Notes: generated from the letters alone by a model not told the origin. DNA of 64,000 nt from Sarcocystis neurona (GCA_000727475.1 JAQE01002279.1:57042-121041); one strand, 5' to 3'; shown: positions 48,984 to 63,084, numbered from the stretch's first letter. Program-made: numbers and translations.

Positions 48984-51139
48984 GTCACGGGCAGCTGCGA
49001 GTGCATTCACGTGCCAGTTGCTGAGTGGGTTCAAAACACGATCTCTTCATTTGGTCTGTGTACTTTGTAAACAGCAGTCTTTATCATGGCAGAATACAAA
49101 AATCCTCCGCGCGTGCGCCCCTGCTGGGTTCATCCAAATTGTGCACTCGCTTCGTTTGGAAGGCGGAATTCGTAAAAAGTAAACTGTGAGACTCTGGATG
49201 CAGCGTACCAAGGCAGGGAATAAGCAGTTGGGATCAACGGCGTGTACCGGTGTGCTGCTTGAGGGTAGTTGGAGAAGTTTGTTGATGCATGTGATTTGGG
49301 TCATGGAGAATTTTATCCGCCGTGTCCTGGCGTATGTGGAGTGGAAAACGTCTGCATGCGTGATGGAATGACAATAAGTCGATGACAACCCACAGACCGT
49401 CACAGTGCTGTGTCAGCGAAACCGGCAGGTCCGCCGCTGTGTTCAAAACACGCACACTCTGCGTGCTTCGCAGGAGACTCTATCGGTTCAAGGATGCACT
49501 GTACTCGCACAGTCAGGTTGCAATTGGGATGCAGTCAGACAACACAGCACCGCAGTCCGGCTTTCGTGGAAAATGTATACGTTTCAACTAGTCGAAAACA
49601 GTCTTCACCGGGATGCCCGACAACACTCTCGCAGGGCAAGCCGAGCCGAATCCCTCTTCGTGTATAGACGTCTGAGTCTCCGAGAGCGAGATGCTTGGGC
49701 ATAGCTCAGATTCTGGGCGCGTGGCTTCTTAGGATGCTCACAGTGGGGCGAAGACGTGTTGCCGAGTATCGCTGCCGTGCGCATTATGGCGTCTCGATTT
49801 GCGACAGCTCACAACGCACGTCATCGTTCACCAGAGGTCAGAATTCACGTGAGAACCGGACGGCAAGGCGGCGTCACCCACAATGGCGTTATCGTCTGCC
49901 GTCTTCTTCCGGGCTAGCCCGTAAGACATTACGTTGATCAATGCTTGGCACGTGAGCTTTCTGGATCGACTGAAGAAGCGGAAGCGCTTCAAAAATGAGC
50001 TTGTGTGCACGGAGATACGACATTCCTTACGACAGTCGATCACACGTTCTACACAGCAATAGTGAATATCTGATGTCACCAGGTCACCCGTGAGGATTTA
50101 AGGGTTAACTGTCTTGACGAACGAGTGGTGAATCGTGATTTTCGGCTGCTTCGCTACAAAGACCAACTGTAACACCGCTCATAATGACAATACTTATGAT
50201 TTCGCTTTTCACCAGTAATTGTGGTTTTTTTGGCAGTAACATCTTTTCGTGTGGCCACGGCTTCTGCGTTTCTGCATCTCGGCGCGACGCTTGCGCTACA
50301 GAACCGGTGACGTCGAAAAGTGAGGCTCAACATTTGTCTAGGTGATTCTGCTTGAGTCTTGCGTAGATGTTGGCGCTTCTCTTTCAAGCCGCACCTGACT
50401 CTCACCTTGGATTTTGGCTGTAGTTTCCTGACCGGTGCAGAGAAAAAGTAGGATGTTCCATATTCCTGCGGCCTACGTAATTTCCTTAGTTGACATAAAA
50501 CTGACGAGAAATAGGTGCCCGGTTAAGCGGTTGTACTTCGGGCATAGCGGGGAAGCTAGCGTTCCCCTACGATTTTCTGCAGCTTACAAGGCTGTCTTTT
50601 TAGCGCCTTCTGACACTTCCTCTTCTCCCTCATCGGCAATAGGCGAGGGCTAGTTCTATGGACGGCCAAGACAAGTGAAATGCAGGGAATCGCTGTCGGA
50701 TCTGTCGCCACGAGGATGTCTGCGTGTCAAAGCCGAAGAACCTGGAGGTGTTAAGATTTTTCCGTGGAGGACTGCGGGTCTCTGCAGTAACAGACGACAC
50801 ACAGGTACATTCAGGCAGCTGAATGGCAGGTTCAGGCCGCCTATCATGTGTTAGCCCGACTTACTCGTGCCGTAGCAATTGACGAAAAAAGTGTGTAATT
50901 TCACCTCTGTGATGTCTCACTCTCTTTGGCAAGGAATCTACAGACCACATCGATGATTCGGTGTAGGGGGGGCAGTAGGAGTCGACGAAGGCTGCTGTGG
51001 TAAGTCTTTCGAAGTTGCCAGTCGGGTCTATTAAGCGAGATTTCGCGTGTCGAGTGATGTAGAGGGTTACCATGAGACTTTATGGCCTCGAAAATACGCT
51101 GCGTGTCGGGTGCGTTTAGGATGCTAACGAGGAGGCAGC

Positions 51140-51375
51140 AGTTCACATTTTAGAACGCGACTTACACCTGCCTTGTTGCTGAGGATAATTTCGCCGAAGG
51201 AACCAGGTTGTGCGACTGCTGCAGATGCTTTTTTATCGTCTTCGCAGGTGCTCTCGCAGAGAGGCGTCCGTGAAAACTGTCAGCTGGAGGTCTGTCACAC
51301 TATCGCTCAACGGCTAATACGACTGTTCAGGAGGAATTTGTCAATGAGGAATCACCGTCTTTTCCGCAGCAAACC
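51140..51375 (+). CDS. Module copy B1, open frame
   Basis: The plus frame is open throughout: SSHFRTRLTPALLLRIISPK, EPGCATAADAFLSSSQVLSQ, RGVRENCQLEVCHTIAQRLI, RLFRRNLSM. It matches the block A module and the neighbouring B2 copy at the protein level. It is the only one of the three copies without a stop or frameshift. Its exon edges are uncertain, and its family is unknown to me. Confidence 0.45.
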
Positions 51376-51473
51376 CTGCAGACATACGTGTGCGCTTATT
51401 CTCGGACCTCGGTGAAAACATAATGCATGTCGCAAGCCGCCCGGGTGCTCGTGACGAGACAACGGTTCACACT

Positions 51474-51700
51474 TTACAAAGGGAATTGTATCTGCCTTGT
51501 TGCTGAGGCTCATTTCGCCATAGGAAGTAGGTTGTGCTTTTGGTGCATACTCTTCTGACACACCTTTGCAGCTGCTCTACCAAAGGCGTCCAGGGAGCTT
51601 GTCAGCCTGAGTTTTGCCACACTATCGCTGAAGACCTAGCCTGACTGGCCAGGAGAAATTCACCAATGGCGGATAACAGCTTTTTCGGCAACAAATCTTG
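51474..51700 (+). pseudogene. Module copy B2, two in-frame stops
   Basis: A tandem copy of B1 with a period near 334 bases. The translation follows B1/A: GSHFTKGIVSALLLRLISP, then TAG, then EVGCAFGAYSS; after a small frame change, GVQGACQPEFCHTIAEDLA, then TGA, then LARRNSPMADNSFF. The stops and frame change indicate decay, although the protein match is still obvious. Confidence 0.5.
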
Positions 51701-51748
51701 AAGAGAAACAGATGCGTGCATCTCGGTCAATGCCGCCGCCAGGGACAG

Positions 51749-51920
51749 CGCCACGAACACTGCAAGTCGAGCGGCTACTACTTCACCAACAGCTCACATG
51801 TCTCAACGGCAAATCCTCCCATACGGTTTCGGCGTATTTGGATCTGCAGACCATTAGCGGCTTGCTGCAGGCGTTGACACTCCGGAACCTGAGAGTGTGT
51901 CTCCGGACTGCCAGGTCGAT
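51749..51920 (+). CDS. Conserved segment of block B gene (pair of 33960-34132)
   Basis: The plus frame reads LQVERLLLHQQLTCLNGK ... LLQALTLRNLRVCLRTAR. It parallels block A with gaps of 6 and 18 bases. The similarity lies within one open frame, 51712-51969. Confidence 0.4.
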
Positions 51921-54900
51921 ACAGTGTGCTTATGCGGCGTCTGGTAATGCACGGAAGAAGTACAGTTGAGTGCAGGATCATGCTCAAATTCGTCGAGACA
52001 GCACCTTCTTTGCCGAGGTCCACTCGACACGACGCGGACAGGCGCATCGTACTACAGAGCATTAGCACTGGTCTGACCTGTCTTGCCTTCTCTTGCGTTT
52101 GTAATGGTTTTTGTTCTGCAAAATACTTGTATATCTACTGCGCGGTCCTGCGAGAGGTCAACGCGAGGAGGGTCCAGACCTGTAGGGAGGACACTTTGGT
52201 CTGGGAGCTCAACGTAAAACCAACTGGAGCTTACGGCCTCACAATTTCGCATGCGCTGCGGACGGTGGCGATGTGGAAGTCTGCACGGCGGGGGTAAACC
52301 CTCTCTTGTAGGGCATTGATGTCTGAAGGTATATACGCACGCTCCGCCTGTGTGTGTACGGGCATGTCTACGGGGACACAAGTAAAGCGGGCAGTACACA
52401 TACCTCTGTGTATCCTTGTACACGTAGAGGTTGTGAATGTGTATCCGCCCAAATACTTGAAGAGACGTTTCTGAGTACAGCAACGATGAAAAGACTTCAC
52501 AGCGGTTGGGGAAGTGAAGTATAAGGGTCCCCGTTTTCGTTTATTGCAGCGTCGGGAGACAACGTTATCTGAGATGTCTGTGCAGTGGGAAGCGGTTTGT
52601 ACTGAAATATGCAGTGCGACCAGCTGATGTTCCTGGAGTGCTTCGAGACACGTGGATGCTCTTTCTGTCGAGCGTGCGGCTTCTTCTCATTGAAAAAGAA
52701 TTTTTAATTGGCTAGCCTTTCCGTCCCGCTCTGCAATGCTCAACGCTCTCAAGCTGAAGGACGTGCTGTGGAAAGATGTTTTTGTCGTCCAACCGACGAG
52801 GAATTTACACATATACCAGAAGAACACAGTTTGTTCGGATCAGTACTTGATGGAAGCGAAAGGAATTGTGGATCACAGCCGATACAAAGCGGCAAATTTG
52901 CGCTGGCAGACCTGTTGGGTGTATTTCGCTATTTTAACGTTGAGTTGGTGCCGACTCTTGACTCTGTTCAGGGTGCAAGAGAACGGCGGTTCGCTCTCAG
53001 TTCGTCCTCTGTGCAGGCCTGCGTTTTTCCGCTGAATGTTTTTTGCCCGCAAAGGGGGTACACGACCAACGACCATATAGAGTGATCTGTCGTTGAGCTC
53101 CGAGAGATCAAAGGGCTTCGTGTCCTCCTTTGTATGAAAGGCACGTCCCCGGGTTTCCAAAACTGCCTTGATCTCGAGTCTAAACTAAGGTGAAGCCAGG
53201 TGTCTTCCTCAATCGGAGGACTGACCATATAGCAGCAGACTGGTCAAGAACTGGGCTAGGAGGTCCCGCTTTGGCCAGTGTGCGTCTCCCTCTAGTACAG
53301 TGTGGGTCGACATTTGAGACGCCGACCTCGGATATAAAAACTGGCCCATGAAGGCACAGTTGTGAATTGCACAGTAGGTGCTGTGTTGAGATATAGGCGT
53401 TTTCATCGGTGCACCGCGTGCGACTGTTCCTATTGTCGTTTCACCCCTCTAGTGAGGTTTTCATACAGCGCGTGCAACTAGGTGTTAAAGCAGAGTCCTG
53501 AATCTATGTGGAGGCGCTGTAGTCGGCACTCCTCACTATCATGCGGTGCATCATCAGTGTTTTAATGCGGGCAGGGATCTGCCAGACGTAACCAGAGAGG
53601 TGGACGCCGGCTGCCACTGGGTCCACCTACAACTCTACACTAAACCGAAGAGTAACTCGTGGCCGCAAATGTTTGTCTAGTGCGATGTCTTCGTGTGATG
53701 GGTTTTGAACAAACGCGCGTGGAACCGGACGAAACTAGCCGGAGGACAATCACCTGTTGTTGTTGTTTATGCGGGTGCATACCCTTGGGCTGTCCGTTTA
53801 CGATAATAGCCCGTAAGATCTTTAACACAAATGCGACCAATTAGCACTCTGCACTTTTCACACGTCAGTTGTCGGGGCACTGCCTGCCACCAAGGGATAT
53901 ATGCCGCAGCGAGCTATGTTCCCTACTGATGCGTGCAACGAGGCACGAGATGTGTTGCACTTCACCACCAGGCAGGGGGCGATCTGTTACTGAAGTGAAT
54001 ACTGGCTAACGGGACGAGTGTGGAGTTTCCGTTCCTTTGCTTGTCCCAACATTTCGGGGTGGGCACATCGGGACTTTCACCAGTGCAGCAGTTGTTAGTG
54101 CTGAAGTGAGCCTTCATAACCGGTATACCCGCTGTCGCGCCCCGCCAGCTGGGGGTAGAGCGAGCTAAAGTGTGTCTCACCTGCAAGATGAAACGGCAGC
54201 TTCTACGCAGGTCTGTGCTATTAGTGATTTGTCCTGCAGGAAAGCTCTTGATCCTCTGTTGGGTGCAAGATGAGGAAGCGCAGCACACCTCAGGTTGAAT
54301 GACGTGAATTTAGGTTTCGGAGTCATTCGGCGCCCGTGATGTAAGGGTGGAAGCCATTATTCTTGATTAGCAAGGGTGTTGAGAGTCCAGATCCGACATG
54401 AGGAGCTGTAGCTGTATGGTAACTCAGAGACAGTCGAGCGAGGCAGACAACTCTTGAGAAGGTACGAAGTGAGCAGCGAGGTTGGGAAAGGATAACAGCG
54501 TCTTATCGCAGGGAGGTTTCACCGTACCCCCCCCTTGTGGCTACCTTCCTGCACAGTGAGTCTGGTCGCAGAGTCTCTCGTTTGTCTTCACGACGGAGAG
54601 AGCAGCTTCAGACGAGCGGCTTGCAGAATGGTCACTGGTTTGCTTGCTAAGGCATATTCTACAGACTTTCTGACGGACGGCAAATTCAAACGTTGCCCAC
54701 ATGAAGCAGCCACCCCGCTACTGGAGTCATCGAGGCGTCTTGTTAGACGTGTGTTGAAGGATCCGGCAAAAATGCCGTGTGAGAAATGAACCCCTCGAAG
54801 CTCGTGCACAAATATGCGCCACCGCGGCGCACCTGCAGTTTTGATGCGTATGACGGATCTAGCGCCACAGGAAATACGTAGCATCTACACCGCACGGTTC

Positions 54901-57900
54901 TGTCTTGCTTCGTGCCCTCATATGAAAAGCCGATTTTCACTGCGAGGAAAGTGACGAGTGCTGCCCTCTTCAAATACTGATAGTTCCGGCTTTCCCTGAG
55001 TGGGAGACGAACTGGGCACGCCTGCTAAAAAGCATAGAATAAGTACGACGGGATCGAAACAAACAGCGGGGAGGCAGGCGCGTCGTCTGCCACTTTTCTG
55101 ATGGAACCTGATCAGGCATTTATTGATTCCGTTAGCCCCGTAGCTGGCATGTGCACTGCAACAGGGCCACGGATCACCTTTCAGTGCATGATTCACTTTT
55201 TTCCGACGGGGAAAAACCGCTGTGGCCGTTTGTGGGCCCCGGTCACAAGAATGAGAATTGTGTCAATTTCGTAGGCAAAATGTCGTCTCGTCTGACGCAG
55301 AAAGGCGACCAAGAACAAGGTGACCGAGCAGTGGTGGAGACGGCGATACTGACGGTGATTTCAGGGGTTGTAGAACTACGACTGCGTATGGAGGTTTGAA
55401 GATTTTGTTCGCCTGCACATCAGTGAAAAGTTCAATCGATGGTGCGTAACAGCGAAAATGATCTCATTTTGGACTAGCTGCAAATGTTAAGAAAAAGGCG
55501 AAGTGTAAGCTGCCGTCGTGTCGAGCTGCCCGGAGCCTTCCATTTGCACTGTTTCAATGCAAGGTTGGGCCTGCGCGTAGGACGGCTAAGAGGGGCGGCT
55601 GCTTGGCAATCTAGCGAATGACAAATGATGCCTGAAATGCGCAGCGTCATGCCTTCTGGGGACGAACGTTCAATACAGACAGGGAGGGCCTCCGCATTGT
55701 TAAGCATTTTGAAGTACTCTCGAGCAAGTGTCCTCTTATTTGCCTTTACAGCAGATGTCGTCTCTGTGGGTGTGTGTCTGTGTGTGTGTGCCCTTCAGTG
55801 TTTTTGTTTCCGTCCTTGTGTCTGTGGCAGTCTACGTCGAAGTATATGCCTGTGCGCACGTGCACGTGCCCGTCCGTGCCTACGCCCGGTCCGGTCGTCT
55901 TTGGGTATAATTTCGCAAGCGTATACGCATACCTTGCCAGGAGACACAGGCCCTCAATCTTCCCGCTGACCGAGATATCAGATTGTACGTTTGCAGTCGC
56001 TGCGTGAGCGATGTGGAAAGCGTGCAGCTGCTGGCAGCCCCCGTCGACGTGATTGCTTGCTATCGTTCACCAACCCCTACTAGCAGAGTTGACAAGAAGA
56101 GCGAGTCGCGCTATCGCAGCACATCCATGTTTCTTTTTGATAAAATGTCTCTCTAGAAAACGCTTAGGGATATGAAGTGCGGCAGTAAGGCCACGAAGGA
56201 CACGCAGCAGGAGGCCCGATGTCACCGTGAGTGCACCTCTGTGGACGCGTTGGATTGAAAATTTACAATATGCGACAAATGTGCAACCGCGTACTGCGGC
56301 GGCCGATGGAGCGCAACCCCTACAGATATGTGAAGGCAACTGGCGTTACGAATCAGTGTATACTATCAACCATGTCAGATGACGTGCCTGTAATGCCACT
56401 CTTTCGATTGACCCTATTGTATACCAGAAGACGCCCCTATCAGCCCCTGCGGTGACACCTTCGGTCCCTGAAAGACGAGCCGCGGTAGGCGCAGAGGCGG
56501 CAGGTTTTTAAGGAAGTTGTGGGAAGGTATTGACTCATCATGGCTTCTTCCTGGAGGAATTCAGAGTTCACCTATTAACTAGGCAGCTTTCCCACTTGGG
56601 AAAGAACTGTGTGGTCAGAGTGTTTCATGTTCGAGAATTACCTAAATATTGGTTGCGCGCTAGGAGTGTGCTGCAGCCTTCACTTGCGCTGCGTGCTTTG
56701 ATACATCGGGAGGCGTTCTGGTCTCGAATGCAGAACCATGCTTGCATCGCAGTACCATGGTGAAGGCCTGTGGAATATGTTGGTATCTTTGTGCTACATG
56801 ACAGACTGCTCCGACGTGCTTTGTCTCCCTCTTCATCTTCAGGTGCGTCCTAGGTGCATACTGTGACGTCTGCAAGTGTATTAGATCAGGAAAGATGGCA
56901 ACACGAAGAAAGATTTAGAGGAAGGTCCGTGACGCTGAACTGGCTTCGGTAAAAACCGTTGGAGTTGGTGCTGCATTATTGTCCCAGTGTTTTGCACCGT
57001 GATGCATGTGAAATGAAACGACGACTTAGGAATAACGCAAGTTATGCGGAGGATTGAATTAAGTAGGTTGTTACTGGGCACTGATCTGTGAGCTGAGTGC
57101 CTGTCAGCTGAGTATTTCCCTGAAGTTTGCTTGCAAAGTTCTCCCCGATAGACTAAAAGGTGTTGAAGTGTTTTGTAGACGCAAGGCTAAGCCGTTTGGC
57201 TCAAACCGAGGTGCACAAAGTACGTACGTCAACATGTTGGCTAACGTGTTAAAAAACATTTTGGTGCTTCATTTTGAACGCGTGGAGGCACATATGGTGT
57301 AGGTACTCCGTGGTACGCAGGATCGATAGAACATAGGTGGAAATGCCCCGAATACAAATTAACCACCAGGCTAGTGTAAGAGACAGAAGATGTCCGCATC
57401 CGTCTTGCACACTTTTCTGCGCATCTAAATTAGTATCCCGTCGTGAACGTTCATGGATGACCGTTGGCATTTAAGCAGGGTGAAACAGCTACCAGGTTGG
57501 CAGGAGCGGATGCCAACGAGCGTGAGACGGAAAAGAGTAGGATGACAGTGGGAGTAGGAATGGGACGTGAGGGAACTTCGATATGACTTTTGTAGATGCC
57601 CGCGAGTCGGCATCTCCAGGATCTGGCTGGCGGGTAGTAGCCTAGACATCATTTAGGCCTGCAGGCCACCGACAGATAGACGTGACGGGGGCAGGATTTT
57701 TGTGCGGCAGTGCAAACCTAATTGTGTTGAAAGCGGGGCGTCTATCTCAAGCAGGCTGGTGTCGCGGTGCGCGTTTGTGGCGTTTGATGCGGGTACACCA
57801 AGGAGTCGCGGCATGTATTTGGTTAAGGAGGTCAGAGCACTTTGATCAACGGCACATACTGTGCGACAGGAGCGCGCCGGTGTCAGTTCAATTCGTAGAA

Positions 57901-58000
57901 CAAGGTTGTAGAGTAAGAGGTAGCGTTTGGGGGGTTCTTGAAAATGTCTTGGTGCATGCCGACTGGACGAGACGGGTCCGTTGAAGCAAAGTTTTTCAAG

Positions 58001-58158
58001 GGTATCTGTGTCATCTTGTGGCGGCTCCATTTGACTTACTCGAAATCGGCAGTATTGGCCCACAGGGCTTGCGCTGGCCGCCTGAGGCGGTGAATACCAG
58101 CCTGCGTGACCGGTGTAGAGCCACAGCGTTGCCGAACGTTTGTACTGTTCCTTTCTCA
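58001..58158 (+). CDS. Putative exon of block B gene with good splice sites
   Basis: The acceptor AGTTTTTCAAG ends at 58000 and the consensus donor GTAAGT begins at 58159. The frame (two overhang bases, then 52 codons) reads YLCHLVAAPFDLLEIGSIGP, QGLRWPPEAVNTSLRDRCRA, TALPNVCTVPFS. The block A equivalent at 40224-40384 conserves much of this, with a two-codon gap and many synonymous changes. No domain is recognised. Confidence 0.5.
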
Positions 58159-61100
58159 GTAAGTGAAGACGTTTCCTACTCACGTGTTTCGTGGCAAAGT
58201 GTTTCTCCGTTCGCCGTGATCAGCAGGTCATCTCTAATAACGCACAGTGCCGCATGGCCTCCTTACGAAGAATAAGAGGAGACAGTTCGAAGAAACTTGT
58301 AGAGGGCGTCGTGGCCTTGAATATTTCCGATCGCGCAGCACAACAGTAGGGAAGACTTGTGCCGAGAAATTTTCACTAGAAAAGAACATTCTCACAAAGA
58401 ATTCCGCTGTGGATCAACGCGTGCTGAAGACACCGTCGAGTTCCACCAATTGACCTTGCTGGTATGTACTTTGTGTGTGGCTGTCATGACGTCTCCTTTA
58501 TTCTGAGAATATGCAGAGGAGACGGTGGTTTCAAAATTTTGCAGCTGATGAGAGATAGACGTAGATAGAGGTCAAGGGATTTGTTAATAATATCTTAGGC
58601 CGCTTGACTGCGTCCTTCTCTTCAGGCTAGGAGACAATTACTGACACAGCTTATGTATATGTCGTCGACGCTGAATATACTATACGTTTCCAAAATAAAC
58701 GGTTTCTGAATCCAAAGAGCAAAAGGACGGATGGGTCCTATGTTTCGAAATAATTCCACTTGAACTGAAGACCGATGGAGTACGTGTGGTACGTTGCTAT
58801 CGACGAATTAGAATGTGGGATTACTGATAAATAGGAGAACATGCAACAGCTCAATGACGCGTTCCCTACTTTGCCAGTGCGAGAGACTATGTTCGTGCGT
58901 TGAGCTGGCAATAAATTGCGCAGCAAAATCGGCGACCTTGTTTGCGTTGATGTCGGCTGCTTCGTTGAGACCTTTTTTTTCCCTCTATGAGCTCCGCACT
59001 TCAGCAGCCGCAAAGCAGAAGAGATTGGGACCGGTGTCCCTGAAGGCGGGATAACGGTCGCGAAAGGGAGCAGCAACGTTGCTGTCCAGCCTGAACAGCA
59101 GCTTGCGCTCTCGTGCGGATCTCTGATGTGGATTGAACCTCGCGTACAGCTCCTCTACCTCGAGCTCATGTACACGGGGGAACGCCAACAGAAGTACATA
59201 TATTGATGTGGTAATATTCACAGCAGCGCACGTTCGTGCAGAGAAGCAGCAGCGCACGTAGCGACGTGCCAACGAGGAAGAAAATATTTTTACTAAGTAC
59301 CTGCATTCTTAGAGGGATAGAAATAGGAAATGAACTGTACGAATACACTTACCTGAAGGGGGTCATACATGACATGGATTCGCGCACAAAGCTGAGGCTT
59401 GCAGAAGTCGTTGAATGTCTCGGAATTAGAGACACACGGGTCTAAGGACAACTGGGAGGGCGTTGCCGTTGCCTTAATTCTAGAGCCTCAGATATTGTGC
59501 GTGCCGTGCGCTGTCGACTGCACTAGAGAACGTACTGTATCCTTTTGCTCAGGTCCACGACATAAGGACAAGAGTAGTTCTCCATGCCCTTCTTCGTTGT
59601 TATGTGGAGATAGACGTAACTTTCAAGTTTGTGCTTGAATTGTATGATAAAAAACGCTCAGGTGTCAAGAGCGGCTAAAAAGTTCCAGTGAGAGGATGTT
59701 GGCGTTGAGACGCCGGCAGAGATCCGCACCGAATGTCCTAAGGATACATTATACCAGACTTTCTCACACGCGGGTTGACGTACTGTGTGACAGCATAGGA
59801 GGTGGCTGACAAACCCCTCCTGGCCTCTTGCGGTAATGGTGCTTCACTGCGGTGCCGTAGGCTTGGTGTTTAGTTTTCAATTTGGATTTTACAGTGGTTC
59901 AGCTCGCTTGTGGCCTTTCGCCCGTGGGAATTAATGCTACAAACGGTTGCCACATGTGCTGATCACAAGGTTGCGGTTAAACAAACGCTTTTCCTAGACG
60001 GATGCGCCGTATCTGGGACTCCGGTTTTTGAGAGGTGACAACAGTTGGGTGTCACGCTAGGTTAAAAAGGTACATGCAGAATGAAGCAAGGGGTTTATTC
60101 GGTGTGCGTTGGGTGAGGGTGCTACGCAGACTGGAGGCGCAAAGTGCCAAAGCATGTTGTGCGATGTCTGTATTCATTTTTGTTTATGTGGCAGTATTCT
60201 CAATTGGAGGACCTCGAATTTGACGCTCACTAATGGCGCTTTGTACACACCTTTTTTTGCGAAATGCTACGCGCGTGAGAGTATCTCACCAGCTTCGTAA
60301 CTTCGAAGGTGCCCCTAGGGCAGTACCGTCACACGAAGAGCTTGGCACTGAGTAGATGTCACGCATGTCTCAAAACGCACAGAAGCTGTCACGTAGGGAG
60401 GCAACACAACGGACAGCTCAACAGTAGCGTTGCAAGGTTGTGTGGAAGGGACGCTGCTTGCAGAACGAAGGGTAGCACTCGAATGAGAGCACGTATTCGT
60501 TTGCGGTACCGATACGTTTTTTTTTCGGGTGGTTTGCAGCGGAAGCTGGAATCCTTTGACGGGCAGAAGAAGTTCAGTTTTGCTGCCACTTTAAGCAAAA
60601 GCGCAGCAAAAGGCGTAGAATTGATGGCGGTCGACTGGTGACTGACTTGGTTTGGTGTGTAAGATCTTGACGGTTTCAAGAAGGCCCCACAGGGAAGTAG
60701 ATTCATTGCGATACGAGCCTCCGCCTGGTTTTTTTCTCCGTAGAAACAGTTGCCGGAATGGGTGCTTAAGATTCCAACATATCTGTCTACAGGGGCAGAC
60801 GATCGTCTGCCTCCACGTTGGGGGTTGATTCCACGCTGAGCTGCGCACACGCAGCTCACCTGAAGGTATTCACGGAGGAGCTGGAGCTTGAACCGGGTTG
60901 AGTTCTGTGATTTCTCCAGCGTTGATTAGTTCGAATGATTGTGACGTCCGTTAGGATGGATGTCTGCTCAGTTGATGCTGTATGCTGGTGTATTGCAGTG
61001 CAATCGTAGAGCGTTGTCTTTCTCAGCTTCCTTCTTTACCCGTCCTGTCAAACTACGCCCACAACAAGAGCGTTCCCAAAAATATCATCGCGCGCGAATG

Positions 61101-62359
61101 CCGTTTTCGAGAGCCGCAATTTCTCTTACATCAGCAGTCAGCGCCTCTCGTGGGAACCGATCGACCTTTTTGAATCATACGAAAGAGAACTGCCGGGGCT
61201 TGCGCCTTCGCCTTAAGGCCGCAGAAAACTTTTGTGATTGACTGCGACTGCGTGTCTGTGGTTTTCCACGTTTGCCACGAAACGAAGAATTTCCGCTGTC
61301 AAGGAAGCGAGGCGTTCTTACCACGGAGTCAAGAGTTGCGGTCGCCTTACAGGTTATTTGCTGGTTTGAACGGAAGCTATCTTAGGCAGTGAAGAAATGG
61401 ATTTGCAAATAGAAACTTTCGCTGAATGACACAAGATCTCAGACGCGAAAGTTACTGTCCAGCCTTGTTGCCATACGTGAAAGATCTGGAAGGGACAAGA
61501 AACAGGCCAAGGCGGTTAGAACAGCAGGACGCGGGAACTACATATTACGTTATGCATGAGAACGCTAGGACATTGGGTGGCAATACAGCAAAACCGTGCT
61601 AGAGAGGAATACGCCTGCATTTGGCCACGCGGTTCCGACTGCAAATGTGCGCGTTGTTATCTCAAGGAATCTTGTCACAACGTAAGCCGTTTTCAAATAT
61701 TGCTGTACGTTGTCTCCTGGCTACATCACACACCTGTTTTTTCGACGAGTGGTCTTGATATTTTCTACGCAAAGATATAATCTAGCGAGCAAAATGCAGC
61801 TCACCAGAAGCAGTAAGCCTCCGAAGGGCACGTGAGATCAATCCGCTTTGCAAACGAGTTACGACATATCAAATAATTACATGGTTTGACCTGCACCAGG
61901 AGGCCTTCCGTGATACACAGGTGCGGCCTGCGGATGCCAGGAACCTGGTTACCCGAAAGCGGTTATCCTTTCACCAAAAATGTCATCCTGGTGGTTAGGG
62001 AAGTTTCTCCGCTTACACAGAGGCATTTCTTGAGAGTAGAGAGTTGCCTACTTCTTCTCCAGCTCCGCGGTTAACGGGGTAGGAAAAAGCGTGCTACTGG
62101 TGTTGCTGCCGTAGGTTTTTGGTAGGACTGGATCACCAGCGGTAAGGCAGGTCCGTCCCATCGTGCATCGGCAGCTTCGATTTCGGACACTGTGTCCCGC
62201 CTCTCGGCGGCTCGTCTCAGTCGTTGGTATCTGTAAGAGCGTTTGTACACACAAAGGGTCTGCAAGCAGTGAGGTGGATGGCGATCAAGCACTGATCAAC
62301 GCTGCCTCCCGCACACGTGACCGTGAGGACAAGGAAAAACACTGCAGATTTGCAAAATC

Positions 62360-62670
62360 ATGAAGTGTTTGCTGGTGCGTCTCTTATTTCGTTGTTCCGT
62401 ACTCAGGAGTGTGCTGTAAAACGGATCAGGCCGGGGCTACGTTGCTCGGCATTAGGAAGAGAACTTTCCAGACGATGGTGTGACGCTACATGTTCGAATC
62501 AGGTTTCTGTTATGTCGACGTCAGACGACCTGTATGAAGCGACGAGCGGACAATACCGCCCTTCATACAGACCATCGAAAGAAGGTCACCATGCGTACGG
62601 AGACATATTGTCAACTGATTCGAAGTCATTGCCTTATTGTTTAGCCGGAGCCGGAGCAGATTCTGAGTGA
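62360..62670 (+). CDS. Conserved in-frame segment of block B, shared stop with block A
   Basis: The plus frame includes RRWCDATCSNQ, SVMSTSDD, SGQYRPSYRPS, HHAYGDILSTDSKSLPY and ends GAGADSE before TGA. It pairs with 44560-44874. The DNA also contains an inverted repeat, CTGTATGAAG...CTTCATACAG, at about 62528-62568. A GTATGA donor-like site follows SDDL. Confidence 0.35.
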
Positions 62671-63084
62671 GGGGTTCTCGGTAAATACATCTACCGGGAT
62701 TTGGCTTCTCGTCTACGCGGGAGAGGAACAGCGTTGCAGAGCCAGTCTTCGGCGTCAACTCAGGGTGACACGAACAAGAGGCGAAAGTCCGGAAATTACG
62801 TTGAATGCCGGCCTGCGGGCGTTGCTGGGGGCTCCTTAAGTGCAGTTGCTTTGTGTTTTTTGGGAGAAATACGGACAACCATAGCACCTCCGAGGCGGTG
62901 AGACAATGCAATCGATAGCTTAGCCTTACGTCCACTGCGAAAAGATCGTGAGAAGGGGGATTCGCCTACATCCTTAGCTGCAACGATATAAACCATGTAC
63001 AGCATGCAATGTTCCCCCCACTCACACATCGAGGTCAATGTTCGTTTTTTTCTTGGCTGGGAGTGAGGACTCGTCACGTGGAAG

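Noticed and set aside
55740..55910. Val/Cys-rich plus-strand frames over GT-rich sequence (also 38020-38150 in block A)
   Set aside because: They are translations of low-complexity GTGT/GTCT sequence that aligns between blocks only as DNA, probably intronic.
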